From JAJVID01 sp050247435 (lineage in GTDB: Bacteria > Acidobacteriota > Blastocatellia > RBC074), in assembly GCA_050247435.1 (NCBI GenBank), contig JBFWUF010000009.1:1-64000 (forward strand): a DNA stretch of 64,000 nt. Reading direction: 5' to 3'. The stretch's first letter is position 1. The number at the start of each line of letters is the position of its first letter. Of the stretch, positions 34,070 to 42,050 are shown one piece after another. The position numbers were made by a program, and so were the translations under genes. The notes under the pieces were generated by a model. That model had not been told where the DNA came from. It worked only from the letters and a program-made list of their open reading frames with translations, and made no database searches.

Positions 34070-35734
34070 ATGTCAACCTCTCTCGACGCGTCGCGGCTCG
34101 AAGCCCTGCTCGAATCCGCGCAATTGCTCCATTCATCGCTCAATCTGGAAGACCTGCTGCGCCACCTGCTCCGCTCGGTGATGGGGCGGTTGCTGATCAG
34201 CAAGGGATTGATCGCTGTCGAAGAAGATGGCGCAATGCGATTGGCGCTGGCGCGCGGTTTGCCCAAGCTCGCGGCTGGCGATAAGTTCGACGAAGAGGCC
34301 GTTCGCGCGTCCGGCTTGGATTTGATCATGCCCATCGGCGGCCGCGAGCGCCCCGCGGGCTTTCTCGCGCTTGCCCGTCCGATCAACAAAGAGATCAGCG
34401 GCGAGGAGACAGAGTTTTTGCGCGCGCTGCTGGGCATAGCCGCCAGCGGCATCGAAAACGCGCGGGCGCACGCCGAGGCCAATAAATCCAATCAGGCGCT
34501 CGATCAAAAAGTTCAGGAGTTGAAGACCCTGCTCGATCTGGTTCGCGGTCTGACTTCAAACCTTGAGCCTGACGATGTCGCGCAACTGTTGGTTCTGACT
34601 CTGGCCGGACGCTGGGCCGTGCGCCGGTATGCGCTGATCGCGTGGAAGAAAGGCCATCCAGCCGTGCTGCGGATGAAGGGGATGGAGCTTGACGATCTGG
34701 CAGAGTACGAAAGTTACGAAGACCGGGTCTTGCAAATGACTGAGGCGGTCAAGGTCGGCGACATGCCCGAAAGCGAACTCAAGACGAAGCTCCGCGAAGC
34801 GCAAGCCGAGGTCGTCTTCCCAATTGACGCCGGCGATGAGACGACTGGCGGCATAGTCGTTTTAGGCCCGCGCCCCGGCAATCTCTCTTACGCCGAATCG
34901 GATCTGGAATTCGGGATGGGGCTGGTCGCACAGGCCGCCGTCGCGTTTGAAAACTCCTGGTACTTCCGTGAAGCCGTGGAGCGAAAGAAGGTCGAGCAGG
35001 AGTTGGCCCTGGCCGCGAGCATTCAGCAGAATCTCTTTCCCGCGCAACTACCTAAAATGGTCAACCTGGATCTCGCCGCGCGCAATCGCCCCGCGCGCAC
35101 TTGCGGCGGAGATTATTACGATGCGCTGCCGGTCTCAGGGCAAACGCACCTGATCTGCGTCGCCGATGTTTCGGGCAAAGGGCTGCCCGCGTCGTTGTTG
35201 ATGAGCAATATGCAAGCGACGATGCGCGCGTTGCTCGGACGCATTCCGACGCTGACGGAACTGGCGACTCTCACCAATTCCCTGCTTTACGCCACCACGC
35301 CGGACAACAAATACATCACGGCGATCCTGGTCGAACTCGATCCCGAAACGGGCAAAGGCCGGTACGTCAACGCCGGTCATCAGGATTGTTTGTTGATGCG
35401 GGCCGACGGCGAAGCTGAATGGATCAAATCCACCGGCACGCCGCTGGGCCTGATGGCGCCGGACATCATCGAACTGATGGCGCCTTACAAAGAGATGAGC
35501 TTTGAATTGCGCCCCGGCGATTTCGTGGCTCTCTTTTCAGATGGCGTGACCGAAGCGCAAGACGAGGGAGAGAACGAGTTCGGCGAAGAGCGGCTGGCGG
35601 AATTCCTGCGCCCGATCAAACACGAACCGGCTGAGACGCTGGTCGAGAAGGTCTTTCACGAGATTGATCGTTTCGCAGGCTCTGCGCCGCAATACGACGA
35701 CATCACGCTGTTCGTCATCAAAAGGAACGCTTGA
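34070..35734 (+). CDS. GAF-SpoIIE serine phosphatase (cytoplasmic)
   Basis: This 554-residue protein has two GAF-like sensor domains (about 1-150 and 155-305), a helical linker (VERKKVEQELALAASIQQNLF) and a PP2C/SpoIIE domain (about 315-554). Catalytic motifs are intact: CGGDYYDALPV, VADVSGKGLPASLLMSN, NAGHQDCLL, LFSDGVTEA and YDDITLFVIK. No membrane segment is visible. It follows the STAS and RsbW-like genes and would be the soluble phosphatase branch of this switch, alongside the membrane phosphatase at 30378-32996. Translation initiation is unusual because no good ribosome-binding site precedes ATG 34070. Confidence 0.92.
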   Translation: MSTSLDASRLEALLESAQLLHSSLNLEDLLRHLLRSVMGRLLISKGLIAVEEDGAMRLALARGLPKLAAGDKFDEEAVRASGLDLIMPIGGRERPAGFLALARPINKEISGEETEFLRALLGIAASGIENARAHAEANKSNQALDQKVQELKTLLDLVRGLTSNLEPDDVAQLLVLTLAGRWAVRRYALIAWKKGHPAVLRMKGMELDDLAEYESYEDRVLQMTEAVKVGDMPESELKTKLREAQAEVVFPIDAGDETTGGIVVLGPRPGNLSYAESDLEFGMGLVAQAAVAFENSWYFREAVERKKVEQELALAASIQQNLFPAQLPKMVNLDLAARNRPARTCGGDYYDALPVSGQTHLICVADVSGKGLPASLLMSNMQATMRALLGRIPTLTELATLTNSLLYATTPDNKYITAILVELDPETGKGRYVNAGHQDCLLMRADGEAEWIKSTGTPLGLMAPDIIELMAPYKEMSFELRPGDFVALFSDGVTEAQDEGENEFGEERLAEFLRPIKHEPAETLVEKVFHEIDRFAGSAPQYDDITLFVIKRNA

Positions 35735-35756
35735 ACTCCAGCCTGAGAGGCAAACG

Positions 35757-36848
35757 ATGATCAAACGCCTGGCAGCCGTAATCTCAGTTGCGCTTGTTGG
35801 CTTGGCCGCTTATCTGCTTTTCTGGCCCGTGCCCATCGCTCCAATCGCCTGGACGCCTTCGCACAATCCAGGTCAGACCAGAGTCTTTGCCCGGAACGCC
35901 GGTTTCCGTTCGCTGCAAACATTGATTGCGGAGGCCGGGCTGGGGCCTGAGGATGTTACGCGCGGCGCTGACGGATTTTTCTACACCGGCTTGCAGGATG
36001 GGCGCATCCTGCGCTTTCGCGCCGAGAGTAATAGCCAGCCGGAGTTATTCATCAACACTGGCGGCAGGCCGCTCGGAATGCAATTCGACGCGCAGGATAA
36101 TTTGATCGTCGCTGACGCTTTCAAAGGGCTGCTCTCCATTTCGCCGGAACGCAACATCACGATCCTGACCGACAGCGTCGCCGGCAAGCGGATGCTCTTT
36201 CCCGACGATCTGGACATCGCTCAGGATGGCGTGATCTGGTTCACCGACGCATCGCAACGCTTCGATCAGCATCATTGGATTCTGGATTTCTGGGAATGCC
36301 AACCGACAGGACGATTGTTGAGTTACGATCCAAAAACCAAGCAGACTCGTGTTCACCTGGAAGACATTCGCTTCGCCAACGGCGTCGCGCTCGGCCCTGA
36401 TGACGCCTTCGCGCTGGTGAACGAAACAATCGGCGCCCGGATTTTGCGTCTCTGGTTGAAAGGGCCGAAGGCTGGCGCGACCGAAGTCTTCATCAACGGC
36501 TTGCCCGCTTATCCCGACAATCTCTCATACAACGGCAATGGGATTTTCTGGGTCGCGCTGCCCGCGCCTCGCATCGAGCCGCTGGATAATCTGGCGGGCC
36601 GCCCGTTTCTGCGCAAAATGCTTCTGCGCTTGCCGGAGTCGTTGGGGAGTGTTGAACCTGCGGCCGTGGGTTGGATTATCGGCGTGGACGCCGATGGCGT
36701 CGTTCGGCACAGCCGGCGCGACGCGACCGGCGCGTACGCCAATATCACCAGCGTCAACGAATTCGACGGCCATTTGCTTCTGGGCAGCATTATGATGAAG
36801 TCCGTGGGCCGTATCGAAACGCCAGAACAGATAACACCGAAAGGGTAA
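35757..36848 (+). CDS. SMP-30/strictosidine synthase-like beta-propeller protein
   Basis: The frame opens at 35664 inside the phosphatase gene; the ATG at 35757, preceded by GAGAGG, gives 363 residues starting with a membrane anchor (RLAAVISVALVGLAAYLLFW). The rest is a six-bladed propeller like SMP-30/gluconolactonase or strictosidine-synthase-like proteins: GPEDVTRGADGFFYTGLQDGRILRF, GRPLGMQFDAQDNLIVADAFKGL, PDDLDIAQDGVIWFTDAS, DIRFANGVALGPDD. Members often hydrolyse lactones or esters, but the substrate cannot be read from sequence. It probably acts outside the membrane. The next gene starts 5 bases later, so they form an operon. Confidence 0.85.
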   Translation: MIKRLAAVISVALVGLAAYLLFWPVPIAPIAWTPSHNPGQTRVFARNAGFRSLQTLIAEAGLGPEDVTRGADGFFYTGLQDGRILRFRAESNSQPELFINTGGRPLGMQFDAQDNLIVADAFKGLLSISPERNITILTDSVAGKRMLFPDDLDIAQDGVIWFTDASQRFDQHHWILDFWECQPTGRLLSYDPKTKQTRVHLEDIRFANGVALGPDDAFALVNETIGARILRLWLKGPKAGATEVFINGLPAYPDNLSYNGNGIFWVALPAPRIEPLDNLAGRPFLRKMLLRLPESLGSVEPAAVGWIIGVDADGVVRHSRRDATGAYANITSVNEFDGHLLLGSIMMKSVGRIETPEQITPKG

Positions 36849-36853
36849 TTCGT

Positions 36854-37747
36854 ATGCAAAAGACCACTCTCACGCGTCGGGCGATGCTTCGCCAAACCGT
36901 CACGGGCTTGAGCGCGGCCTCGCTCGTGTCACTGCCTGGAGCAGGCTTTGCCTCAAACTTTTTTCAAGAGGCGGCAAAACGGCAGTTCAAAGGCCGGTTG
37001 AAACAATCGGCCTGCCGCTGGTGTTATCGCAACATTCCGCTCGAAGAGCTTGCGAAGTTCGCGTCGGAGATCGGACTGAAAGGCATTGACCTGCTCAATA
37101 ATCCCGCCGACTGGCCGATCGTCAAAAAATACGGGCTGATCCCGACGATGACTTCGGGCGCGGGCACAATCGCCGACGCCTGCAACCGAAAAGACCTTCA
37201 CGACAAACTCGAAAAAGATTTTCAGACGAACATTCCGCGCGCGGCTGAAAACGGCATTCCGAACGTGATCACCTTCTCCGGCAATCGCCGGGGAATGTCG
37301 GACGGCGAAGGATTGGAAAATACCGTCGCTATTTTGAATCGCGTTAAAGGTATCGCCGAAAAACACAACGTCACGATCTGCATGGAACTGCTCAACAGCA
37401 AGGTTGATCACAAAGACTATATGTTCGATCACACGGCGTGGGGTGTCGAAGTGGTCAAGCGAGTCAATTCGCCACGCGTGAAGATTTTATACGACATCTA
37501 CCATGCGCAGATTATGGAAGGCGACATCATCCGCACCATCCGCGAAAACATCCAGCACATTGCCCATTTCCACACCGGTGGTAATCCGGGCCGCAATGAA
37601 CTTGACGACACGCAGGAACTGAACTGGCGGACGATTGCGAAGACAATTGCCGATCTGGGATTCCAGGGCTACGTCGCGCACGAGTTCGTGCCGAAGCGCG
37701 ATCCGCTGACATCGCTGCGCGAGGCCGTGACGCTGTGCGACGTTTAG
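36854..37747 (+). CDS. exported hydroxypyruvate isomerase-like TIM-barrel protein
   Basis: From ATG 36854 the protein has 297 residues. It begins with a twin-arginine-type signal (TLTRRAMLRQTVTGLSAASL), so export by Tat is likely. The mature part is an AP endonuclease family 2/xylose isomerase-like TIM barrel resembling hydroxypyruvate isomerase (PLEELAKFASEIGLKGIDLL, ICMELLNSKVDHKDY, ILYDIYHAQIMEGDI, HIAHFHTGGNPGRNELD, YVAHEFVPKRDP). Metal-binding Glu, Asp and His residues are visible in these blocks. The true substrate is uncertain; Tat-exported members of this group are common in Acidobacteriota and Planctomycetota. It is co-transcribed with the propeller protein. Confidence 0.82.
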   Translation: MQKTTLTRRAMLRQTVTGLSAASLVSLPGAGFASNFFQEAAKRQFKGRLKQSACRWCYRNIPLEELAKFASEIGLKGIDLLNNPADWPIVKKYGLIPTMTSGAGTIADACNRKDLHDKLEKDFQTNIPRAAENGIPNVITFSGNRRGMSDGEGLENTVAILNRVKGIAEKHNVTICMELLNSKVDHKDYMFDHTAWGVEVVKRVNSPRVKILYDIYHAQIMEGDIIRTIRENIQHIAHFHTGGNPGRNELDDTQELNWRTIAKTIADLGFQGYVAHEFVPKRDPLTSLREAVTLCDV

Positions 37748-37754
37748 CCGGTGA

Positions 37755-38312
37755 TCAACCTGCCTTCTCTATCTTGAAAGCCGCTTCATGCAAAAATCGG
37801 CAATATTCATCGGCTTCACGCGAGCCTTCTTCCGGCGACCACGGGGCGAAATCTTTATCCAACTCCTGGACGTAGCCGCCTGCGGGCTGCCCTTTCACTT
37901 CGTAGATCACTGCGTCTTCAAGCGCGACAAGGCTGTGCCAGACGCCGGGCGGGATGTCCATTCCGATGCAGCCGGTTTCAATTGATAGAACCCTGCTCTG
38001 CCCGAAATCAACTTCGCCCGCGTCGTTGAAGATCAGCAGCGCGAGTTGCCCGCGCAAAATGATGAATCCTTCGCCTTTGTGTTCGTCTTCGTGACGATGC
38101 GGGCGGACGTAGGTTCCAACCGCGAGCGCATTGATCATTCGATGCGCGTGCTCCCAGTCGCCATCGTGCAAACACAGGATCGCGCGGCGGCGTGGCGAAA
38201 GCCGGGCCGCCTCCAACAACTCATCAAGCAACGATGAATCAATTGTCCGTGGCATCCGTGGCGTTCGCGGCGCTCGAACCGCGCGGCGTTTTATTGGGTT
38301 CATTGAGTTCAT
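37755..38312 (-). CDS. WbuC-like cupin-fold protein
   Basis: The conserved part begins near MPRTIDSSLLDELLEAARLSPRRRAILCLH and continues with a cupin barrel (VGTYVRPHRHEDEHKGEGFIILRGQLALLIF, MDIPPGVWHSLVALED), as in WbuC-type cupin metalloproteins. Histidines and a glutamate suited to bind a metal are present. The function of WbuC is not firmly known; it occurs in polysaccharide loci. The frame runs upstream to 38627, but that part overlaps the divergent gene at 38382 and is not cupin-like. ATG 38312 has GAGGG upstream; ATG 38255 would match the usual family start better. I keep 38312 as the outer bound. Confidence 0.75.
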   Translation of the reverse strand: MNSMNPIKRRAVRAPRTPRMPRTIDSSLLDELLEAARLSPRRRAILCLHDGDWEHAHRMINALAVGTYVRPHRHEDEHKGEGFIILRGQLALLIFNDAGEVDFGQSRVLSIETGCIGMDIPPGVWHSLVALEDAVIYEVKGQPAGGYVQELDKDFAPWSPEEGSREADEYCRFLHEAAFKIEKAG

Positions 38313-38381
38313 TGCCCTCACTTTGATTATGCCAATTGCAACAAGCGTCTCTGACTTCGTTATCAGACTCTGGTTCCCACA

Positions 38382-39221
38382 ATGACTAACAAACAGCGGC
38401 ACGAGCTTCCAGCGGAATTTGAAGAATACCGCGACCAACACTGGCGGCGCGAAGAGACGTTGAGAATCGAGACCGCCCACCAGGCGGAGGCGTTCATTGA
38501 ACGGGTCGGGTTCACCGCCTGCATGACCGATTCGCGTCAGCCGGGGCCTTCGCTTTACATTGCAGTCTGCGGGCGGCGCGACGCCGTGATGCCGCACAAC
38601 GTTCAGAAAGACCCTGAAAGCTCTCACACATGGATATTGAAGGATGAGATCGTCCGGCGCGGCAAAGTCTATTACGGCAAGCTCGCTCGCGGCAAAACCA
38701 TGTTCATCGCGCCCCGGATGATTCCCTGCTTCAACGCAATCTGGGGCATCGCCAAACGCGAAGAGAAAAAGCGTTTGAGCAAAGAGGCGATGGCGATACT
38801 GAAACCGCTGCGAAAGGAATGGGAGATGGCCACCGCCGATCTGCGCGATGAATCCGGCGTCAAAGATCGCAAGACGTTCACGCGAGCGATTGATGAGCTA
38901 CAGGCGGCGATGATCGTCATTCCGAGCGAGGTCGTTTATCAACCCAAGTTCAGCTACATCTGGACGCTCGCCGAAGGACGATTTCCGGAACAACTAACGC
39001 TCAAGGTTGATCGTAAAACCGCGCTGCGCGAGATCGCGCGATGCTTTTTGGATTGCGCCGGGATGACCTCTCCAGGAGAGTTGGCCAAAGTCACAGGGCT
39101 GTCGCGCCCCGACGCCGGCATGGGAAACCAGGCTCTTGTCAGGGAAAATCAGACGGTCTCACCTTCTGTTGGTTACTACATCAAATTGAATCTCGCGCGC
39201 GAGATAAAGTCAGACGCTTGA
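38382..39221 (+). CDS. AlkZ-related winged-helix protein
   Basis: The 279-residue protein looks related to the AlkZ/YcaQ group of DNA glycosylases or their shorter relatives. It has QAEAFIERVGFTACMTDSRQPGPSLYIAV at the N-terminus, a long basic helical middle (KREEKKRLSKEAMAILKPLRKEW), and winged-helix-like segments at DRKTFTRAIDELQAAMIV and SPGELAKVTGLSR. The catalytic QxQ/QxD motif of true AlkZ is not evident, so glycosylase activity is doubtful. The upstream region carries one copy of the CGTTATCAGACTCTGGTT word (38358-38375). The gene precedes tRNA-Gln. Confidence 0.5.
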   Translation: MTNKQRHELPAEFEEYRDQHWRREETLRIETAHQAEAFIERVGFTACMTDSRQPGPSLYIAVCGRRDAVMPHNVQKDPESSHTWILKDEIVRRGKVYYGKLARGKTMFIAPRMIPCFNAIWGIAKREEKKRLSKEAMAILKPLRKEWEMATADLRDESGVKDRKTFTRAIDELQAAMIVIPSEVVYQPKFSYIWTLAEGRFPEQLTLKVDRKTALREIARCFLDCAGMTSPGELAKVTGLSRPDAGMGNQALVRENQTVSPSVGYYIKLNLAREIKSDA

Positions 39222-39258
39222 CAGACAACTCTTCGGTTCATAATATGGCCAAGCTTTT

Positions 39259-39329
39259 TGGGAGGTCGTCTAACGGTAAGACTGCGGACTCTGGATCCGC
39301 CTATCGGGGTTCGAATCCCTGCCTCCCAG
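39259..39329 (+). tRNA. tRNA-Gln (anticodon CUG)
   Basis: The 71-base sequence folds as a cloverleaf. The acceptor stem is TGGGAGG (39259-39265) with CCTCCCA (39322-39328). The anticodon stem GCGGA/TCCGC encloses loop CTCTGGA, which places CTG at positions 34-36. The T arm CGGGG-TTCGAAT-CCCTG closes with one wobble pair. The discriminator base is G, as usual for glutamine tRNA. CCA is not encoded. Confidence 0.95.
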
Positions 39330-39534
39330 TCTTCTTTCCCGAAATCACGCATCACAAACAACTTACAATCATAAAAAAACTTCTGGTGTCTATCAGATCG
39401 CGAAAACAGACACCAAGCGTTTTTTGATTCCCGCTGCCCTGCCCCTCGACGTCCCAATTCCCGGCGTCCTGATACCGTGGCTACCCTCTCCATAACCAAT
39501 CGAGCCAAGCCCTTCCTTATTGGTGTTCAATTTG

Positions 39535-39935
39535 ACAACGGCTCCTTTTCCATTTTTCAACAATCCGTTCGGTGAATTTTTCAATTGGGGCTTCCCCGAT
39601 CAACCTGGTCGGCCCGATCAACCCGGTCAAGAGGATGGTCAGCAGCCGCGCCGCCGCACGCCACGAAAGCAATCGCCGGAAGCGCCGCAGGGACGCGGAC
39701 GTTTGCAACAGACCGGACTCGGCTCCGGCGTGATCGTCAGCCCGGAAGGCTACATCCTGACCAACAATCACGTGGCCGAAGGCGCGGAAAAGGTCGAAGT
39801 GACTTTGCGCGATAGCCGTCACTTCACCGCGAAGGTCGTCGGCACGGACGCACCGAGCGATGTCGCCGTGCACAGGTGGACGCAAGCGAACTGCCAGCGC
39901 TCCCTCTCGGCGATTCGAATGCGCGTGCGCCGCGC
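39535..39935 (+). pseudogene. remnant of an HtrA/DegP-type serine protease
   Basis: The reading frame has a Pro/Gln-rich stretch and then the start of a trypsin-like domain: LQQTGLGSGVIVSPEGYILTNNHV with the catalytic His, and GTDAPSDVAV with the catalytic Asp. After that a frameshift occurs near 39872-39878; the expected continuation (VDASELPALPLGDSNAR) is readable in another frame from about 39877 to 39935. Then similarity stops. The signal peptide, the catalytic serine region and the PDZ domains are all missing, so this is a truncated and frameshifted relic. It lies about 200 bases downstream of tRNA-Gln. Confidence 0.8.
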
Positions 39936-39985
39936 TCAGCAGGGAGCGTTTTATCTGGTTGTTACGGCGCAGGAGTAATGATCTT

Positions 39986-40029
39986 TTGATAACTCCTTTA
40001 TGACTTCTTTAGGCCGCCACTGCTACAGT
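39986..40029 (+). promoter_or_regulatory. promoter with three 11-bp T-rich repeats, type A
   Basis: Three repeats at 11-base steps (TTGATA 39986, TTTATG 39997, TTTAGG 40008) overlap a promoter TGACTT (40001-40006), 17 bases, TACAGT (40024-40029). Eleven-base direct repeats are the usual target layout of OmpR/PhoB-family regulators. The same arrangement occurs at 47779-47822. It would drive the gene at 40104. Confidence 0.6.
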
Positions 40030-40103
40030 GGGTTCGCAAGTGAGAGAACATCTCAATCCGAAAGAACGTCCGGCGAGTTCGCCGAGTAATCCGAAAGGTT
40101 GCA

Positions 40104-40541
40104 ATGACTTCCCAAGCTACCGCCACAAGCAATTCTTTTTATCGCGTCCAACCGGCGAGCAAGCCCCGGCTCTTAATCGTCTGCGATTCCGCTGATCGTT
40201 TGATCGAACTTCGATCCCCGCTCAATACCGGCGAGGTTGAAATCACCAGCGTCTCGTCACTTCAGGAATTGGACCGCGCCTGCCGCGGCGAGCACGATCT
40301 GGCAATCGTTGATGTGCAACCGGCGCGTATTCGCGGGGTGTTGCAAGCCCTCAGGGCGAACGTCCGGCACGCCGGGATTTCATTGCTGGTCGAAGCGAGC
40401 AGAGTCATTGATGAACCTGATCTGGCCGGCGTGCTTCCGAAATACCGAGCTATGCCGTGCAGTCCTTCGGAATTGCTCGCGCTTGCGCGCTGGCGGATTA
40501 ACCCGGCCGGCGAGCGAGGGAATGAGCGTGATTTCCTTTGA
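40104..40541 (+). CDS. receiver-like domain protein, degenerate
   Basis: The 145-residue protein resembles a stand-alone CheY-like receiver: a first strand with acidic end (RLLIVCDSADRLIEL), a central Asp at the phosphoacceptor place (HDLAIVDVQPARIRGVLQALR), and a final helix (SPSELLALARW). However, the paired acidic residues at the first strand are reduced to one Asp, and the conserved Lys near the end is replaced (RAMPCSPSEL), so normal phosphotransfer is unlikely. It may act as a pseudo-receiver in protein contacts. It is expressed from the repeat-bearing promoter upstream. There is no output domain. Confidence 0.6.
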   Translation: MTSQATATSNSFYRVQPASKPRLLIVCDSADRLIELRSPLNTGEVEITSVSSLQELDRACRGEHDLAIVDVQPARIRGVLQALRANVRHAGISLLVEASRVIDEPDLAGVLPKYRAMPCSPSELLALARWRINPAGERGNERDFL

Positions 40542-40565
40542 CCAACAGTACTCTAACCATAAAGT
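40538..40565 (+). promoter_or_regulatory. sigma-70-like promoter for DUF2231 gene
   Basis: TTGACC (40538-40543) and TAAAGT (40560-40565) are separated by 16 bases. They overlap the last codon of the preceding gene and lie 27 bases before ATG 40593. AAGGAG at 40581-40586 is a good ribosome-binding site. Confidence 0.45.
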
Positions 40566-40592
40566 AGATTTCACACAGGAAAGGAGTCAGTT

Positions 40593-41114
40593 ATGACAAG
40601 TCCTGCAAATATCGCAAAGCATCCGATTCATCCGATGCTTGTGGTTTTTCCCAGCGCATTGCTGGTTTTCTCGCTGGTCTCCGACCTCATCCATTTCTTC
40701 GGCTGGGGCGGCGCAGTGTGGAACGATGTAGCTTATTACACGATGGCCGGAGGCATCATCGGCGCTCTTGTAGCGGCGGTTCCGGGTTTGATTGACCTGT
40801 TGGCGCAAACGAAAGCTGAAGTGAAGAAGATAGGCGTAATGCATATGATCCTCAATCTGGCCGCCGTGGCCGTCTTCGCGGTTAGCTTCTGGCTGCGCAC
40901 GAAGGGCGCGGCGGACGCAACTCTGCCCATTACGCTCTCGGTGATCGGCGTCGTCCTGCTCTGCGTCGCGGGGTGGCTTGGCGGAGAGATGGTTTACGTG
41001 CGCGGAGTGGCGGTCGCGCCGCCGAGCGAGACGGGAAGACCGGAGCCGGCAGGAATAGAAGGAGCGGAGCGACCACGCGCCGCTCGGAATGTTCCCTTTC
41101 AGGTAACTAAATGA
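40593..41114 (+). CDS. DUF2231 four-helix membrane protein
   Basis: The 173-residue protein matches the DUF2231 family: KHPIHPMLVVFPSALLVFSLVSDL at the start and four membrane helices (about 12-32, 45-65, 85-103, 112-132), with the WLGGEMVYVRGV segment at the end of the domain. The HPIHP motif is typical. No function is established; related proteins occur next to haem or stress genes. The C-terminal 35 residues are polar and variable. It has its own likely promoter and a strong AAGGAG site. Confidence 0.88.
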   Translation: MTSPANIAKHPIHPMLVVFPSALLVFSLVSDLIHFFGWGGAVWNDVAYYTMAGGIIGALVAAVPGLIDLLAQTKAEVKKIGVMHMILNLAAVAVFAVSFWLRTKGAADATLPITLSVIGVVLLCVAGWLGGEMVYVRGVAVAPPSETGRPEPAGIEGAERPRAARNVPFQVTK

Positions 41115-41173
41115 CAACCTGGCCTTGCTGCGTGGCGGTACCGCGAGCGGTAGCGAGCGGGTAGAACCGCAGG

Positions 41174-41338
41174 CGCACAACGCACGATGCTGAAACACGG
41201 GACACCGGCCTGGGCGTGCATGTGGCCGATCTGCCCACTGAGGCGCTGCCGTCAGGCGCCGAAATTGCCTTCAGCTTTTACTGGCCTGAAGCCGGCCTCT
41301 GGGAAGGCGCGGATTTCATGGTGCGGTTGGATCAGTGA
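41174..41338 (+). pseudogene. C-terminal remnant of a glucoamylase-like enzyme
   Basis: An open reading segment without a start encodes TRDTGLGVHVADLPTEALPS and then FSFYWPEAGLWEGADF, ending in MVRLDQ and a TGA that overlaps the mgtC ATG. The pattern resembles the end of bacterial glucoamylase/GH15-type enzymes as I remember them. The upstream 1-2 kb expected for such a gene is absent, since DUF2231 lies only 60 bases before. It is therefore a deletion remnant. The family name is tentative. Confidence 0.5.
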
Positions 41339-42012
41339 TGTTGACGCATGAGCAAATCATTTTGCGGCTGGTTTTATCAGCTTTTCTGGGTAGCCTGGTC
41401 GGGCTGGACCGCGAGCGGCTGGACTGGGTCGCAGGGCTGCGCACGCATATGCTGGTGTGCATGGGCGCGGCGATCTTTATGATCGTCTCAGCCTTCGGTT
41501 TTGCGGATATTCTGAGCTACCCGAATGTCACTCTCGATCCGTCCCGGATCGCGGCTCAGGTCGTCAGCGGCATCGGCTTTCTGGGCGCCGGAACGATCAT
41601 CCTGCGCCAACATATCGTCCACGGGTTGACCACGGCGGCCAGTCTGTGGGCGGTCGCCGCGGTCGGACTCTCGGTTGGCGGCGGCCTTTACGTGATGGCA
41701 CTGAGCGCCACGGCGCTGATCCTGATCATTCTGGCCGGGATCAAACCGATTGAGAAACGCCTCTTCGTCAACCGGCGGCAGCGAACCCTGACCTTGTTGA
41801 TTGATCGCCAGAACGCGTCATTGCTCGAAATCGAAGCGGCGCTTGAAGAGACCGGCCTGCATTCGCAGCGCCTCCTGATCCAGCGCGGCGACAACCCCGA
41901 TGAGGATCGAGTTCAAATCACCCTGAATCATGCGCAGGACAGTAAGCTGCTCCCTCTGGCGGAGAGGCTGCGCCGGATCAACGGAGTGCGCGAGATCAGC
42001 GATTCCGGTTGA
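41338..42012 (+). CDS. MgtC/SapB-family membrane protein
   Basis: From ATG 41338 the product has 224 residues. The N-terminal part has the MgtC family signature (LVLSAFLGSLVGLDRERLDWVAGLRTHMLVCMGAA, and SGIGFLGAGTIILRQHIVHGLTTAASLWAVAAVGL) with four to five membrane helices. A soluble ACT-like C-terminal domain of about 75 residues follows. MgtC proteins modulate membrane energetics or adaptation to low magnesium and acid stress; transport itself is doubtful. The start overlaps the stop of the upstream remnant. Confidence 0.9.
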   Translation: MLTHEQIILRLVLSAFLGSLVGLDRERLDWVAGLRTHMLVCMGAAIFMIVSAFGFADILSYPNVTLDPSRIAAQVVSGIGFLGAGTIILRQHIVHGLTTAASLWAVAAVGLSVGGGLYVMALSATALILIILAGIKPIEKRLFVNRRQRTLTLLIDRQNASLLEIEAALEETGLHSQRLLIQRGDNPDEDRVQITLNHAQDSKLLPLAERLRRINGVREISDSG

Positions 42013-42050
42013 TCAATCTGTCAGCGACCTCTTGAAAAGGGCAAAATATA

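Noticed and set aside
37755..38627. Full-length 290-codon cupin gene
   Set aside because: The first 100 codons overlap the divergent gene at 38382 and do not resemble a cupin; internal starts at 38312 or 38255 are better.
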